This document shows, piece after piece, positions 26,240 through 33,725 of a DNA stretch of 64,000 nucleotides. Within the stretch, counting starts at the first letter, position 1. Each line of letters opens with the position of its first letter. The position numbers and the translations under genes are program-made. Source of the DNA: Lysinibacillus xylanilyticus (GTDB lineage: Bacteria > Bacillota > Bacilli > Bacillales_A > Planococcaceae); assembly GCF_001183605.1 (NCBI RefSeq), contig NZ_LFXJ01000005.1, forward strand, positions 558,001 to 622,000, in the 5' to 3' direction. Below the pieces are notes generated by a model, which saw nothing but the letters and a program-made list of their open reading frames with translations, ran no database searches and was not told the DNA's origin.

Positions 26240-26603
26240 ACTATGAATTATGGGGGAGACAAAAACTCCCACAAGATGAGAGATATACAGAACGGACAGT
26301 TACTATTAAATTAAGAGCCGTATTTTTAGGGGCATATAGTAAGGCTGTCGAGCGTTCTAAATTGAAGCTTAGTAAATCAGCATCTGTGGAAGACAAAGTC
26401 TACAGAGAGAGTTTTGCGCCATTTTATAAGTATTGAGAAACATCATTGGCCCACTATTAGTAGGTTTAGAGTTTTGCAAAATGGCCTAAAAAGAAATGGA
26501 TTATTGAATGGAGATTTGACATTAAAAGTAATAGAATATAGATAAAGAGCCATCTGAAAACGTATAATAAAGAGGTTTTAGATGGCCTATTTTAACCTTG
26601 CTA
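26240..26603 (+). pseudogene. Decayed coding remnants and terminator
   Basis: An unstarted frame to 26436 reads DERYTERTVTIKLRAVFLG, then YSKAVERSKLKLSKS, and ends with a stop; a second short frame reads VLQNGLKRNGLLNGDLTLKV up to about 26544. Both look like protein but lack starts. A GCCATCT / AGATGGC hairpin at about 26552-26590 may terminate. The family is not recognised; it could be phage structural remains. Confidence 0.35.
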
Positions 26604-26649
26604 CTTAGAATTATTTAAATTTACGTACATAATTTTGTTTTGCTATAAC

Positions 26650-28005
26650 TTATTTCCTTAATTTTCTTTCCTGTTGGATTTCAAGTGCCGTAAGTTTCTT
26701 TTTCCCCCCATCTGTTTTTATAAAAACTTCACCTTTAGCAGTTGAATAAAGATATTCACTTCGATAAGGTCGAATATTTACTTCCACTATATATAATCCA
26801 TTAATAATGTTTAAATTATTATCATATAATGAGAGTAAATCAATCCTGTATACACTTGGTGGAATTTGGGGTTGTATTTTCCCTAATTTTTCAGTAATGG
26901 ATCTACGTAGTTCATCTCTTTGTTGATAAGTTAGCTTTACACCTACTACTCTTCTTTCTTTGTCACTTATTCCCCATATAATTTTACCAGCTCTTTTTGT
27001 ATTTTCATTTAAATAAGCAACTGCATATTGGTCGACCAAACTAAGAATCGAATCTACTGGATTATTTCCTTTAATTTCCTTGAATTCAATGAATCTGTAC
27101 TCCTCATCTTTTAGGATATCGTTTTGAATATATTGAACTATTAGTTGACCTTCTTTTTTAAAATCATTGTTCTTTTGCTCGTTAATAGGCTTCCTAAGTA
27201 ATATATTGGGGATTTTATAGTTATAAGCTATTGGAGAAAATACATTTTCATCTCTAGTAATATTAGCAATAACATTTTTCTCATTAAAAAAATCAAATAA
27301 AGAAGAAGAATCGAATATTATTATTTGATTAATTTTAGAGTAACTTTTTAGAATAGATAGAATTAATTCTTGGAGATTATTATCATATGAAAAAAATATT
27401 TCATCAAATATAAGTGGTGTTTTAAACTCTAAATTACGATGTAGGCTTACTGCTGATATTAATTTAAGAAACTGTGCCGCACCACCAGAAGGAACAACAA
27501 TCTTTTTATTAGTTTTGCTCACCTGATTAAGGTAGTTTTCAACAATATTTAACCAGGTACTGTGTTCGGTGGGGGAAGACTCCAAAAGTGCTGAAATGAA
27601 TTTAATATCATCTTCTTCAATTTCTATACGATCCATATGTATATCGTTAAAAAATACAGGTGAGTATTTGTGATAATGTGAAATAATATTATTGTCTCGA
27701 CCTAATAATTTATTAGAATTCACTTGGAAGCTTGAGTGATATTTACCTTCAGAGTATATATTTTCGAATATTTGTATTGTATTATCGTGCTCAGTTATAA
27801 GTTTTACATTGCTCTCAATATTTACAATTAGAGAATTATTCTTTATAACTGATTTACCATAAAGAATATATAAAAGTGCTCCAAAAATTTGTGTTTTTCC
27901 ACTAGCATTTTGTCCACGTATTAAATTGATTCCACTCTTTTTAAATTCAATTTCATTTTCTTTTATAGGACCAAAGTTTTTTATAACTAAACTTTTTATA
28001 TACAT
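26650..28005 (-). CDS. ABC-type (SMC/RecF-like) ATPase fused to AlbA_2 domain
   Basis: This 451-residue cytoplasmic protein has an N-terminal ABC ATPase: Walker A GQNASGKTQ (about 32-40), an ABC signature in VVPSGGAAQFLKLISAVSLH (about 173-190) and Walker B TPLIFDEIFFSYD. There is almost no room for a coiled-coil arm between the two halves. Residues of about 300-440 form an AlbA_2/Schlafen-type domain: IEFKEIKG, AVAYLNENTKRAGKIIWGIS, DGGKKKLTALEI. OLD- and Schlafen-like combinations occur in antiphage defence. It is expressed against the phage genes, as typical for lysogenic cargo. The defence role is an inference; the domain call is solid. Confidence 0.78.
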   Translation of the reverse strand: MYIKSLVIKNFGPIKENEIEFKKSGINLIRGQNASGKTQIFGALLYILYGKSVIKNNSLIVNIESNVKLITEHDNTIQIFENIYSEGKYHSSFQVNSNKLLGRDNNIISHYHKYSPVFFNDIHMDRIEIEEDDIKFISALLESSPTEHSTWLNIVENYLNQVSKTNKKIVVPSGGAAQFLKLISAVSLHRNLEFKTPLIFDEIFFSYDNNLQELILSILKSYSKINQIIIFDSSSLFDFFNEKNVIANITRDENVFSPIAYNYKIPNILLRKPINEQKNNDFKKEGQLIVQYIQNDILKDEEYRFIEFKEIKGNNPVDSILSLVDQYAVAYLNENTKRAGKIIWGISDKERRVVGVKLTYQQRDELRRSITEKLGKIQPQIPPSVYRIDLLSLYDNNLNIINGLYIVEVNIRPYRSEYLYSTAKGEVFIKTDGGKKKLTALEIQQERKLRK

Positions 28006-28106
28006 ATAGTAGCCACCTGCAATTTTTTTTTATTATTTTAAATTCAAAAGTGAAAAAAATAACTGTATAGTAGGTAAAATTCTTTAGTAAAAGTTGTTTT
28101 TATTAT

Positions 28107-28136
28107 TTGACTAATTGAAACCTGGATAAATATACA
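28107..28136 (+). promoter_or_regulatory. Sigma-A-like promoter facing the toxin-like gene
   Basis: TTGACT at 28107-28112 and TATACA at 28131-28136 are separated by 18 bases. It fires rightward into the 3' side of the convergent 25-aa peptide gene and could produce an antisense RNA. Confidence 0.4.
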
Positions 28137-28143
28137 ATAATAA

Positions 28144-28172
28144 GACCACTTCGTGATGGGTGGTCATTTTTT
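28144..28172. terminator. Bidirectional terminator
   Basis: GACCAC pairs with GTGGTC. TTTTTT follows on the plus strand and TTATTATT on the minus strand, so it can serve both the toxin mRNA and a convergent RNA. Confidence 0.75.
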
Positions 28173-28196
28173 ATGAAATAATTATACAAATAACTA

Positions 28197-28274
28197 TTAA
28201 AAAAGAGCACCACCAATTATTCCTGCGATAGGTGTTACAATATCCTTTTGAAGAAATCGCAAAACGTCATTCAT
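28197..28274 (-). CDS. Fst/Ldr-like small membrane toxin candidate, 25 aa
   Basis: On the minus strand AGGAGGTG stands 6 bases before ATG 28274. The peptide starts MNDVLRFLQKDIVTPIAG and ends IIGGALF. The D-x-x-x-P-x-x-x-GII core matches the Fst/Ldr type I toxin superfamily (LdrD has DLAAPILAGII), and the size fits, though the charged C-terminal tail is missing. A convergent promoter and a shared terminator lie downstream, as in RNA-regulated toxin modules. Expected action: membrane damage when an antisense RNA is absent. Not proven. Confidence 0.55.
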   Translation of the reverse strand: MNDVLRFLQKDIVTPIAGIIGGALF

Positions 28275-28329
28275 CCTACTCACCTCCTAAAATGATTGTA
28301 AATAAAATAGAACTATATTTCTATTATTT

Positions 28330-28770
28330 ACACTTGTTTCCATGATATCTTTTCCTAATGATGAAGCACCCATTCGTAGGCTAGTTGAATTATATGTATT
28401 TGAAAAGAGATCATTCAAATTAGGCTCTATTAAGCGATAGGGAAAAACAAGAATTAAACGTGAAAACTTAGAATGTAGGTATTGCGCACAAAATTGTTAC
28501 GTAAAGTTGAATCATCCAAGTCTAGGTGAGGTAAGGGAAGATGTAAAAGAATGTGCATTATCTGCAGCAGCATTAACTACTTAACTAGTTATTTACATTA
28601 ATCCATCAGCAGCAGAACCAGCTTTTATAAAAGCATTTGTTGGATGTTTAAAACTTAAAGGTATTGAATGGGCAATGAAATTTATTTAAAACTAGAAGCG
28701 GTATCAAATGATTGTGAGGATTGGAGGTATAAGCTGCGGCATACCTCATTAATAATGTGATTTGTACACG
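28330..28770 (+). pseudogene. Decayed cargo gene with stops and frameshift
   Basis: One frame reads RRLVELYVFEKRSFKLGSIK, then a stop, ENLECRYCAQNCYVKLNHPS, VKECALSAAALTT, a stop, INPSAAEPAFIKAFVGCLKL, KGIEWA, then a +1 shift to NEIYLKLEAVSNDCEDWRYK. The C...AAA...PAF..AF..CL..KG.EWA pattern belongs to an uncharacterised Bacillus protein family. At least two stops and one shift make it dead. Confidence 0.55.
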
Positions 28771-29044
28771 ACAAGACCACTCCTTGACGGGTGGAAATAA
28801 TAGTTGATTTGATATTAATGTCCCACCGCAATGTCCTACCGTTGAAATGATGAAATCCATTGGGGGAGTAAGCGTGAACACATATAAAATGAATCTTAAT
28901 CATTTATTCTTTTAATCTTTTAAAACATGCTCTTAATAATTAACTATATAATCAAGCAGCTGCAGAAATGTGGTTGCTTTTTATATTGGACCAAAAGAAA
29001 AACACTTTCAGCTGCACGATGAGCCAGAAGTGTTTTTGCTGTGT

Positions 29045-29260
29045 TTAAATTTTTTCTCCATCTTTCATTAGGAAGCTGATTTCATAATCAATTTCTAATG
29101 CTTCAGAAATCTTCTCTAAATCACTTTCACTGAAATTATTGCGTGTCATTTTATTATGTAAGTTTTGGCGTGTAGTTCCTAATTTTTCAGCCAAATCCTT
29201 CACAGTCATGTCCTTTCTACCAAGAATAATTTTTATTTTTTCACTGGTAGTTAATCTCAT
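29045..29260 (-). CDS. Small XRE regulator
   Basis: This protein has 71 residues from ATG 29260 (MRLTTSEKIKIILGRKDMTV); AGGAGG lies 8 bases away, and the earlier GTG sits on that site. A helix-turn-helix spans about 18-50 (KDLAEKLGTTRQNLHNKM). It is divergent from the 29.5-31.2 kb gene set across a region with paired repeats, so it probably represses that set and itself. This is a second, independent regulator of the element. Confidence 0.8.
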   Translation of the reverse strand: MRLTTSEKIKIILGRKDMTVKDLAEKLGTTRQNLHNKMTRNNFSESDLEKISEALEIDYEISFLMKDGEKI

Positions 29261-29269
29261 ATAACACAC

Positions 29270-29481
29270 CTCCTATCAGTAATTAGTATACCATTTTATA
29301 TACTTGTAAACAAATTTATTAATAAAGTAAATTATAAAGTTTACTAAATTATTTACAAAGTACATTAATTAGTGTACTATTTGGTTATCGGCAAAATTGG
29401 AGCAGAACATAACCATCAAAGGTTAGTCGGTGAATGGGCAAGAAATAGCCGACATGCTGCAGGGAAGAGAGGTGAAACACT
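29270..29481. promoter_or_regulatory. Operator and leader region of the second regulator module
   Basis: Repeats AATTAGTATACCAT (29281-29294) and AATTAGTGTACTAT (29369-29382) flank AAAGTAAATTATAAAGTTTACT, which is partly palindromic. The following 90 bases (GGTTAGTCGG...TAGCCGACATG) can fold and end in GAGAGGTG before the ATG at 29482. Probable XRE binding sites. Confidence 0.55.
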
Positions 29482-29712
29482 ATGACATACTTTGGTTTTG
29501 TAATTTCAAGAGAAGATGAAGCGGATTTTCCTCACTTCTTGAATGTAACAGAGGCTCGTGCTTATTTTCAGAAGCGCTATGGAGACAGTTATAACCTTGG
29601 AAGTAGGGAAAGACAATTTGATGGTTACTGGGGTGGTTATATTTATTTCGATGATGTTGACGGTCAACCAGTACAAATTGGTGAAGATGGTTCGGTCCAT
29701 GTAGTTTATTAA
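29482..29712 (+). CDS. Hypothetical protein, 76 aa
   Basis: This small acidic, aromatic protein (MTYFGFVISREDEADFPHFL, then DGYWGGYIYFDDVDG) has a good GAGAGGTG. It is cytoplasmic and the family is unknown to me. It is the first gene of the right-hand module. Confidence 0.6.
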   Translation: MTYFGFVISREDEADFPHFLNVTEARAYFQKRYGDSYNLGSRERQFDGYWGGYIYFDDVDGQPVQIGEDGSVHVVY

Positions 29713-29743
29713 TTATTTGGCAATAGAAAGCGAGGTGAAAACG

Positions 29744-30532
29744 ATGGCATTTGAATACTTAGCACAATATACAACATTTGAATCAATAGCAGATATGGAT
29801 CAACATGTGGAAGAGCATATCCAGCAACATTTTTATGATCTTACAGAATCAGAGCGTGCCATCGTTTTCAAGCTTGCTAGTCACAGCTTAGAGTATCCAG
29901 GGGCATGTCATTTGAAAGCTGTCACAATTGCTGCAGCATTGGAGATCAGCACAAAGACAGTTTATCGAGCTATTTCAAAACTGGAATCGCTAGGGATAAT
30001 CAAGAAACAAACAACTACAAAGGAAAAGGGGGGGAGAGGTGCAAACATATATATTATTTTGCCTTATCAATTAGAAGCGAGTGAAAGCCCTGTCGAGCAT
30101 TTTGAACAAAATGAGGTTGTTCAATTACAAGAAGCTTATAACCAAGCTCATACCGATAAAAAAGCATGTAAAGAGTTTATGAATAATTATCAGCAAATGC
30201 TATTCGATTTTATGCATTCGTTACCTCTTCCAGATAACTTTAAAGACGAGCTGCATAAAGTGGTACTAGCATCCAATGTAAGTAACATTCAGGAATTCAT
30301 ATTGGCCAAGAACATCATATTTAAAATGGCTAACGATATTAAAGAAGGAGTGCTGACGGTCACTAAAACAATACGTGCCATATTCGTAGGGGCTCATAAG
30401 AAGGCATTACTACGTAAAGATAAACATCCAACAACAAACACCTCATATATAAAGAATAAGCCTGTAAATGTACGTTCAGTACCTTTCTACAATTGGCTAT
30501 CAGAACGTAATGGACCAACAGAAGTATTTTAA
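29744..30532 (+). CDS. Helix-turn-helix protein, plasmid/phage replication type
   Basis: This protein has 262 residues from ATG 29744 (GCGAGGTG upstream; the earlier TTG lacks a site). A winged helix spans about 45-105: LTESERAIVFKLASHSLEYP, KAVTIAAALEISTKTVYRAI, SKLESLGIIKKQT. The rest is helical. The pattern is that of accessory helix-turn-helix proteins on Bacillus plasmids and elements. It may control or assist replication; no catalytic motif is seen. Confidence 0.7.
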   Translation: MAFEYLAQYTTFESIADMDQHVEEHIQQHFYDLTESERAIVFKLASHSLEYPGACHLKAVTIAAALEISTKTVYRAISKLESLGIIKKQTTTKEKGGRGANIYIILPYQLEASESPVEHFEQNEVVQLQEAYNQAHTDKKACKEFMNNYQQMLFDFMHSLPLPDNFKDELHKVVLASNVSNIQEFILAKNIIFKMANDIKEGVLTVTKTIRAIFVGAHKKALLRKDKHPTTNTSYIKNKPVNVRSVPFYNWLSERNGPTEVF

Positions 30533-30552
30533 TAAGAAAGAAGTGAGGACAC

Positions 30553-30633
30553 ATGAAAGTAACGGCTAAAGAATGGTGTGTCATGTCTGACCACAATAAA
30601 CAATTACTTTTAAATGCGGTAGCAACTAAATAA
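30553..30633 (+). CDS. Micro-ORF, 26 aa
   Basis: GTGAGGAC precedes ATG 30553; the peptide is MKVTAKEWCVMSDHNKQLLL plus NAVATK. It sits between two real genes of the same transcript. Function unknown. Confidence 0.35.
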   Translation: MKVTAKEWCVMSDHNKQLLLNAVATK

Positions 30634-30660
30634 AACATAGACGAAAAAGGAGATGTAAAC

Positions 30661-31215
30661 ATGCAGCAACAAACACAACACACTTTAAGAACAGTCGCAC
30701 ATGAAAATAGTAACAACGCATATAACTTATCAGTACAAATGATTCAATTAAAAACCGTACAGAATGAAGTGGCTCGTTTACTAAATAAACTTGATGATAT
30801 TACACATAAAGGTTGGCATGAGAATAGAGGCATGGCATACCTATCTATTCTAGAAATTCAAGATACAGTACGTTTAATTGACATGGCATTCTTTCCGTTA
30901 TTTAAAGAAATGTCACAAGAGGTTGATACCCTTAACATACACGCCCAGGAACTATTTGACACCGTGAGTGAAAATGAATCTGAGCAATCGATTGATGCAG
31001 CTACTAAACCAGATATCAACAGTAAGAAGGGTTGGAACGCTTTTGCTATGGAAGGTAACATAAAAACATTCACTAAAGAATTTGGTAGGGAACCAGAAAG
31101 CTTTGAGGAAGTGTTAACGTATATAACAGAAACCGTAAATAAGGTTATGGATAAAATCGAGGAAAATAAAAAAGCGACTGCTGGAACAGTGGCTAGTGAA
31201 AACATCGCAAATTGA
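30661..31215 (+). CDS. Hypothetical helical protein, 184 aa
   Basis: AAAAGGAGATG precedes the ATG. The protein is helical and acidic, without membrane segments (YNLSVQMIQLKTVQNEVARL, EVLTYITETVNKVMDKIEEN). I do not recognise the family. It is the last clear gene of the right-hand transcript; an AGTGGC / GCCACT hairpin with TTTT follows at 31230-31263. Confidence 0.6.
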   Translation: MQQQTQHTLRTVAHENSNNAYNLSVQMIQLKTVQNEVARLLNKLDDITHKGWHENRGMAYLSILEIQDTVRLIDMAFFPLFKEMSQEVDTLNIHAQELFDTVSENESEQSIDAATKPDINSKKGWNAFAMEGNIKTFTKEFGREPESFEEVLTYITETVNKVMDKIEENKKATAGTVASENIAN

Positions 31216-31456
31216 CTTTATCAAAACAGCGAGTGGCTTCAACTATTATTGTGGCCACTTTTCTACTGATACGCAATTTGCGGATTCGTTAAAATATAGA
31301 GTGTTGGATCATGAAATTCAAGACGGTTTAACCAAAAATGGATTGTCCTATGAAGGTAGCCAGCTTCGAATTCACAGTCGAAAATTAAAAATAGATGCCC
31401 ACATTTTTGTGGTGATGTTTAATAAAGCACTTGCTATGGTAGGTGTTTTTTATTAA
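31196..31456 (+). CDS. Doubtful ORF over two terminator hairpins
   Basis: This 86-codon frame opens at GTG 31196 inside the preceding gene without a ribosome site, and it runs through hairpins at 31230-31263 and 31424-31455. The composition is unremarkable. It may be a chance frame; I list it only because it fills the gap. Confidence 0.2.
   Translation: MKTSQIDFIKTASGFNYYCGHFSTDTQFADSLKYRVLDHEIQDGLTKNGLSYEGSQLRIHSRKLKIDAHIFVVMFNKALAMVGVFY
31424..31456 (+). terminator. Intrinsic terminator
   Basis: AAAGCACTTGC pairs with GTAGGTGTTTT (with wobbles) and runs into TTATT. It is nearly the same as the one at 23644. Confidence 0.65.
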
Positions 31457-31574
31457 ATCACCATGTGTTAGTAAAAGTGGTGCTGCATTAGTTAGCGTTG
31501 TTTTATTGTCATTTTTAGGAGGAAAACATTTCCTTTATGTCGAATTGAGTAGATAGAAAGTGAGTGATAATTAT

Positions 31575-32510
31575 ATGGGAATAAAAATGCCAAAAGCAAA
31601 CTATTTTAATGAAGAAATAACTATTGAAGAGGCAAGAAACAATGGGATAACAACAAATTTATTTTGTGTTTGTTGTAATGCACCAATAAGCTATGTTGGT
31701 CCGTTTAAACGAATTTATGGTGACAATAAAGTTTCGATAGTAAGAGATTATTTTAAATTGGCCAATACTTATACTCATGATGAAAATTGTAAATATAACA
31801 CGGAGGGCCGAGTGAAAATCATAGCACGCGATTCCGATGAAATTTTAAAAAGTATAGATAATGGTAAATATAATTTTAGAATGAATTTAATTGCTACATC
31901 CTTAAAGAAATTAAGGAGAGAACAAGTTGATAATGAAAGTAAGAACACATTATCTGATGATGTAAATAAACCAAAAAGTAAAGAGTATGAAAGTAATGGG
32001 AAACTTAATTCTTATTTATCGACTATGAATAAAATATTAATATTAAGGTCTGAAATTGAAGAAAACAAGGAGTTAAGTACTCTTGTACAATTGGAGTTCG
32101 GTGCAGAAAGTATTAGTTGGAACAGATTTTATTATTCTACCGACGACCATATTAAATGTTTTAAATATGTAAATGGAAATAACATAAAACATCCAGTTTG
32201 TATTGAAGGAAAAATAAAAGTTATCAAGGAACCAACTGAAAAATTTAAATATCATTCTGTAGTCTTAACAAGACCATATATTGATAAAGAAGATGAAGAT
32301 GGATTTAAAAGGATTCCTGCTGTTGAAGTAGTGGTGTATAATCAATCAACTGTAGATTATATAAAAGCAGAAGTAGAAAAAGGAAATGATCAAATTGCAT
32401 TTTATTCTTTTATTACCGTAAAAGAAAATATATATGGCGAAAATATCAAATATTTAAATATTAAAGGTTCGATTTTTCATAAAAAACAAGTACATGTTTA
32501 TTCATTATAA
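31575..32510 (+). CDS. Zinc-finger-like hypothetical protein near attR
   Basis: I choose ATG 31575 (311 residues; AAAGTGAG upstream); GTG 31560 is the alternative. The N-terminal 75 residues carry FCVCCNAPIS, then DYFKLANTYTHDENCKYN, a Cys/His layout like the zinc-binding N-domain of CoiA-type proteins. The C-terminal half is beta-rich and resembles no catalytic family I know. It is a last-gene cargo protein next to attR and may be a defence or DNA-related factor; this is not established. A terminator follows. Confidence 0.6.
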   Translation: MGIKMPKANYFNEEITIEEARNNGITTNLFCVCCNAPISYVGPFKRIYGDNKVSIVRDYFKLANTYTHDENCKYNTEGRVKIIARDSDEILKSIDNGKYNFRMNLIATSLKKLRREQVDNESKNTLSDDVNKPKSKEYESNGKLNSYLSTMNKILILRSEIEENKELSTLVQLEFGAESISWNRFYYSTDDHIKCFKYVNGNNIKHPVCIEGKIKVIKEPTEKFKYHSVVLTRPYIDKEDEDGFKRIPAVEVVVYNQSTVDYIKAEVEKGNDQIAFYSFITVKENIYGENIKYLNIKGSIFHKKQVHVYSL

Positions 32511-32515
32511 AATTA

Positions 32516-32548
32516 TGCCTTCCACAATCATATGTGGAGGGTTTTCAT
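32516..32548 (+). terminator. Intrinsic terminator
   Basis: CCTTCCACA pairs with TGTGGAGGG and is followed by TTTTCATT. Confidence 0.75.
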
Positions 32549-32571
32549 TAATAAAATAAGTAATCTTTCTT

Positions 32572-32601
32572 ACTCACACATTCCTGTACACACGCTCGCC
32601 G
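32572..32601 (-). repeat. GGCGAGCG/TGTACAGG repeat, copy C (inverted)
   Basis: Read on the minus strand it is GGCGAGCGTGTGTACAGG followed by AATGTGTGAG. It lies 9 bp before the right TAGCCCCA cluster. Copies A and B are in the opposite orientation near the left end. Confidence 0.65.
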
Positions 32602-32609
32602 TATTTTAT

Positions 32610-32638
32610 TAGCCCCAATCTAGCCCCACTTAGCCCCA
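32610..32638 (+). repeat. Arm-type integrase site candidate, right
   Basis: Three direct copies of TAGCCCCA start at 32610, 32621 and 32631, about 117 bp inside attR and in the same orientation as the left pair. Confidence 0.6.
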
Positions 32639-32721
32639 AAACAATACAATTTTATGCTTTATTTTGCGTAGTTAAAAATCACAAGAAAATCACCAAAGTA
32701 TTGATATATCAACGTTTATAG

Positions 32722-33480
32722 ATGTCTTTACATATTACATGCATTCATTTCACATTATATGCTGTAGAATCGGGTAGTCGTGCTTGGGGGTTTCCTTCTA
32801 AGGATAGTGATTATGATGTTCGTTTCATATATATTCATCAACCTCAATGGTATCTTTCAATCGACCCTCAAGGGATTGGAGCAAAGAGGGATGTTATTGA
32901 AGTGCCTATCAATGATTTGTTGGATATTAGTGGTTGGGAAATAACAAAAGCATTAAGGCTATTCCGCAAAAGTAATCCGCCTCTTTTAGAATGGCTACGA
33001 AGTAATATTATTTATGACCAGCAATATTCATTTATTGATAATGTACGGTTACTTGAACGTGAAGTTTTTTATCCAAATGCAAGCTTATATCATTATTTAA
33101 ATATGGCGAAAAACAATTATCGAGAGTATTTACAGGGCTCAGAAGTGAAAATAAAAAAATATTTCTATGTCCTTAGACCAGTTTTAGCATGTAAATGGAT
33201 AGAGCAAAACAATACGGTTCCACCAATTGATTTTCAGGAATTGTTAAATGCAATTATTTCAGAGGGGCCTTTAAAAACCGAAATTCAGCAACTTTTGCAA
33301 AGAAAAATGGCTGGTGATGAACTAAATATGGAGCCTCGAATTGAAAATATTAATGAGTATTTAGATAAAGAAATAATGCATATTGAGACATACTGTAAAA
33401 GTCTTCATGTTAAAGTGGATGATCCTACACAAAAGTTAGATGCGTTATTTAGAAGTACATTGCAAGAAGTGTGGGGTTAA
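32722..33480 (+). CDS. RlaP-type nucleotidyltransferase, 3' part re-opened inside the element
   Basis: This 252-residue frame has its first 12 residues (MSLHITCIHFTL) coming from element DNA; from YAVES on it is the chromosomal protein. The nucleotidyltransferase site SGSRAWGFPSKDSDYDVRF (GS...DxD) is intact, followed by the RlaP-family helical domain. The native protein would start at 13719 and have about 261 residues. The ATG at 32722 has no obvious ribosome site, so expression is uncertain. The family transfers nucleotides, with a suspected RNA-repair role. Confidence 0.75.
   Translation: MSLHITCIHFTLYAVESGSRAWGFPSKDSDYDVRFIYIHQPQWYLSIDPQGIGAKRDVIEVPINDLLDISGWEITKALRLFRKSNPPLLEWLRSNIIYDQQYSFIDNVRLLEREVFYPNASLYHYLNMAKNNYREYLQGSEVKIKKYFYVLRPVLACKWIEQNNTVPPIDFQELLNAIISEGPLKTEIQQLLQRKMAGDELNMEPRIENINEYLDKEIMHIETYCKSLHVKVDDPTQKLDALFRSTLQEVWG
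32755..32771 (+). other. attR core (17-bp direct repeat)
   Basis: It is identical to 13779-13795. Excision between the two copies rebuilds the coding sequence YAVES-GSRAWG in frame. Confidence 0.88.
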
Positions 33481-33572
33481 CGGTCATAGAAATCTGAATA
33501 ATTTTTAATTGTAAGGTCATACTAAAAGAGGTTTCACTTATGAAATCTATATTGATGAGGAGGATGGCACGA

Positions 33573-33725
33573 ATGAGTAGGTTCGAACAACTAGACCCAA
33601 AATCTCAAAAAATCCACCGCAACTGGTCAAGGATTAAGCGCTCAAAATCTCAAGTAAATGGTGAAACGGAGATTACCCTCCATAACCGTATCTTGAGAAG
33701 TGAAGCAAAAGCCCGTCAGTTTTAA
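33573..33725 (+). CDS. Small basic protein, 50 aa
   Basis: ATG 33573 has GAGGAGG 9 bases upstream; the longer frame from 33540 would place the site inside the gene. The sequence MSRFEQLDPKSQKIHRNWSR is followed by more basic residues, with no membrane segment. It may bind nucleic acid. A good terminator follows. Confidence 0.55.
   Translation: MSRFEQLDPKSQKIHRNWSRIKRSKSQVNGETEITLHNRILRSEAKARQF

Larger units (their letters stand above)
13779..32771. mobile_element. Integrated phage-like or satellite-like element, about 19 kb
   Basis: It is bounded by 17-bp direct repeats that split one gene, with a tyrosine integrase at the left edge. Module order is int and cI-like repressor (minus strand), then cro-like, DUF771, replication initiator with an internal repeat array, ArpU, Com, ClpP-like protease and a coiled-coil protein (plus strand), then mixed cargo and a second regulator module. 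There is no terminase, portal, capsid, tail, holin or endolysin. Several cargo genes are visibly decayed. It could be a phage satellite or a prophage that lost its structural block. Confidence 0.85.
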
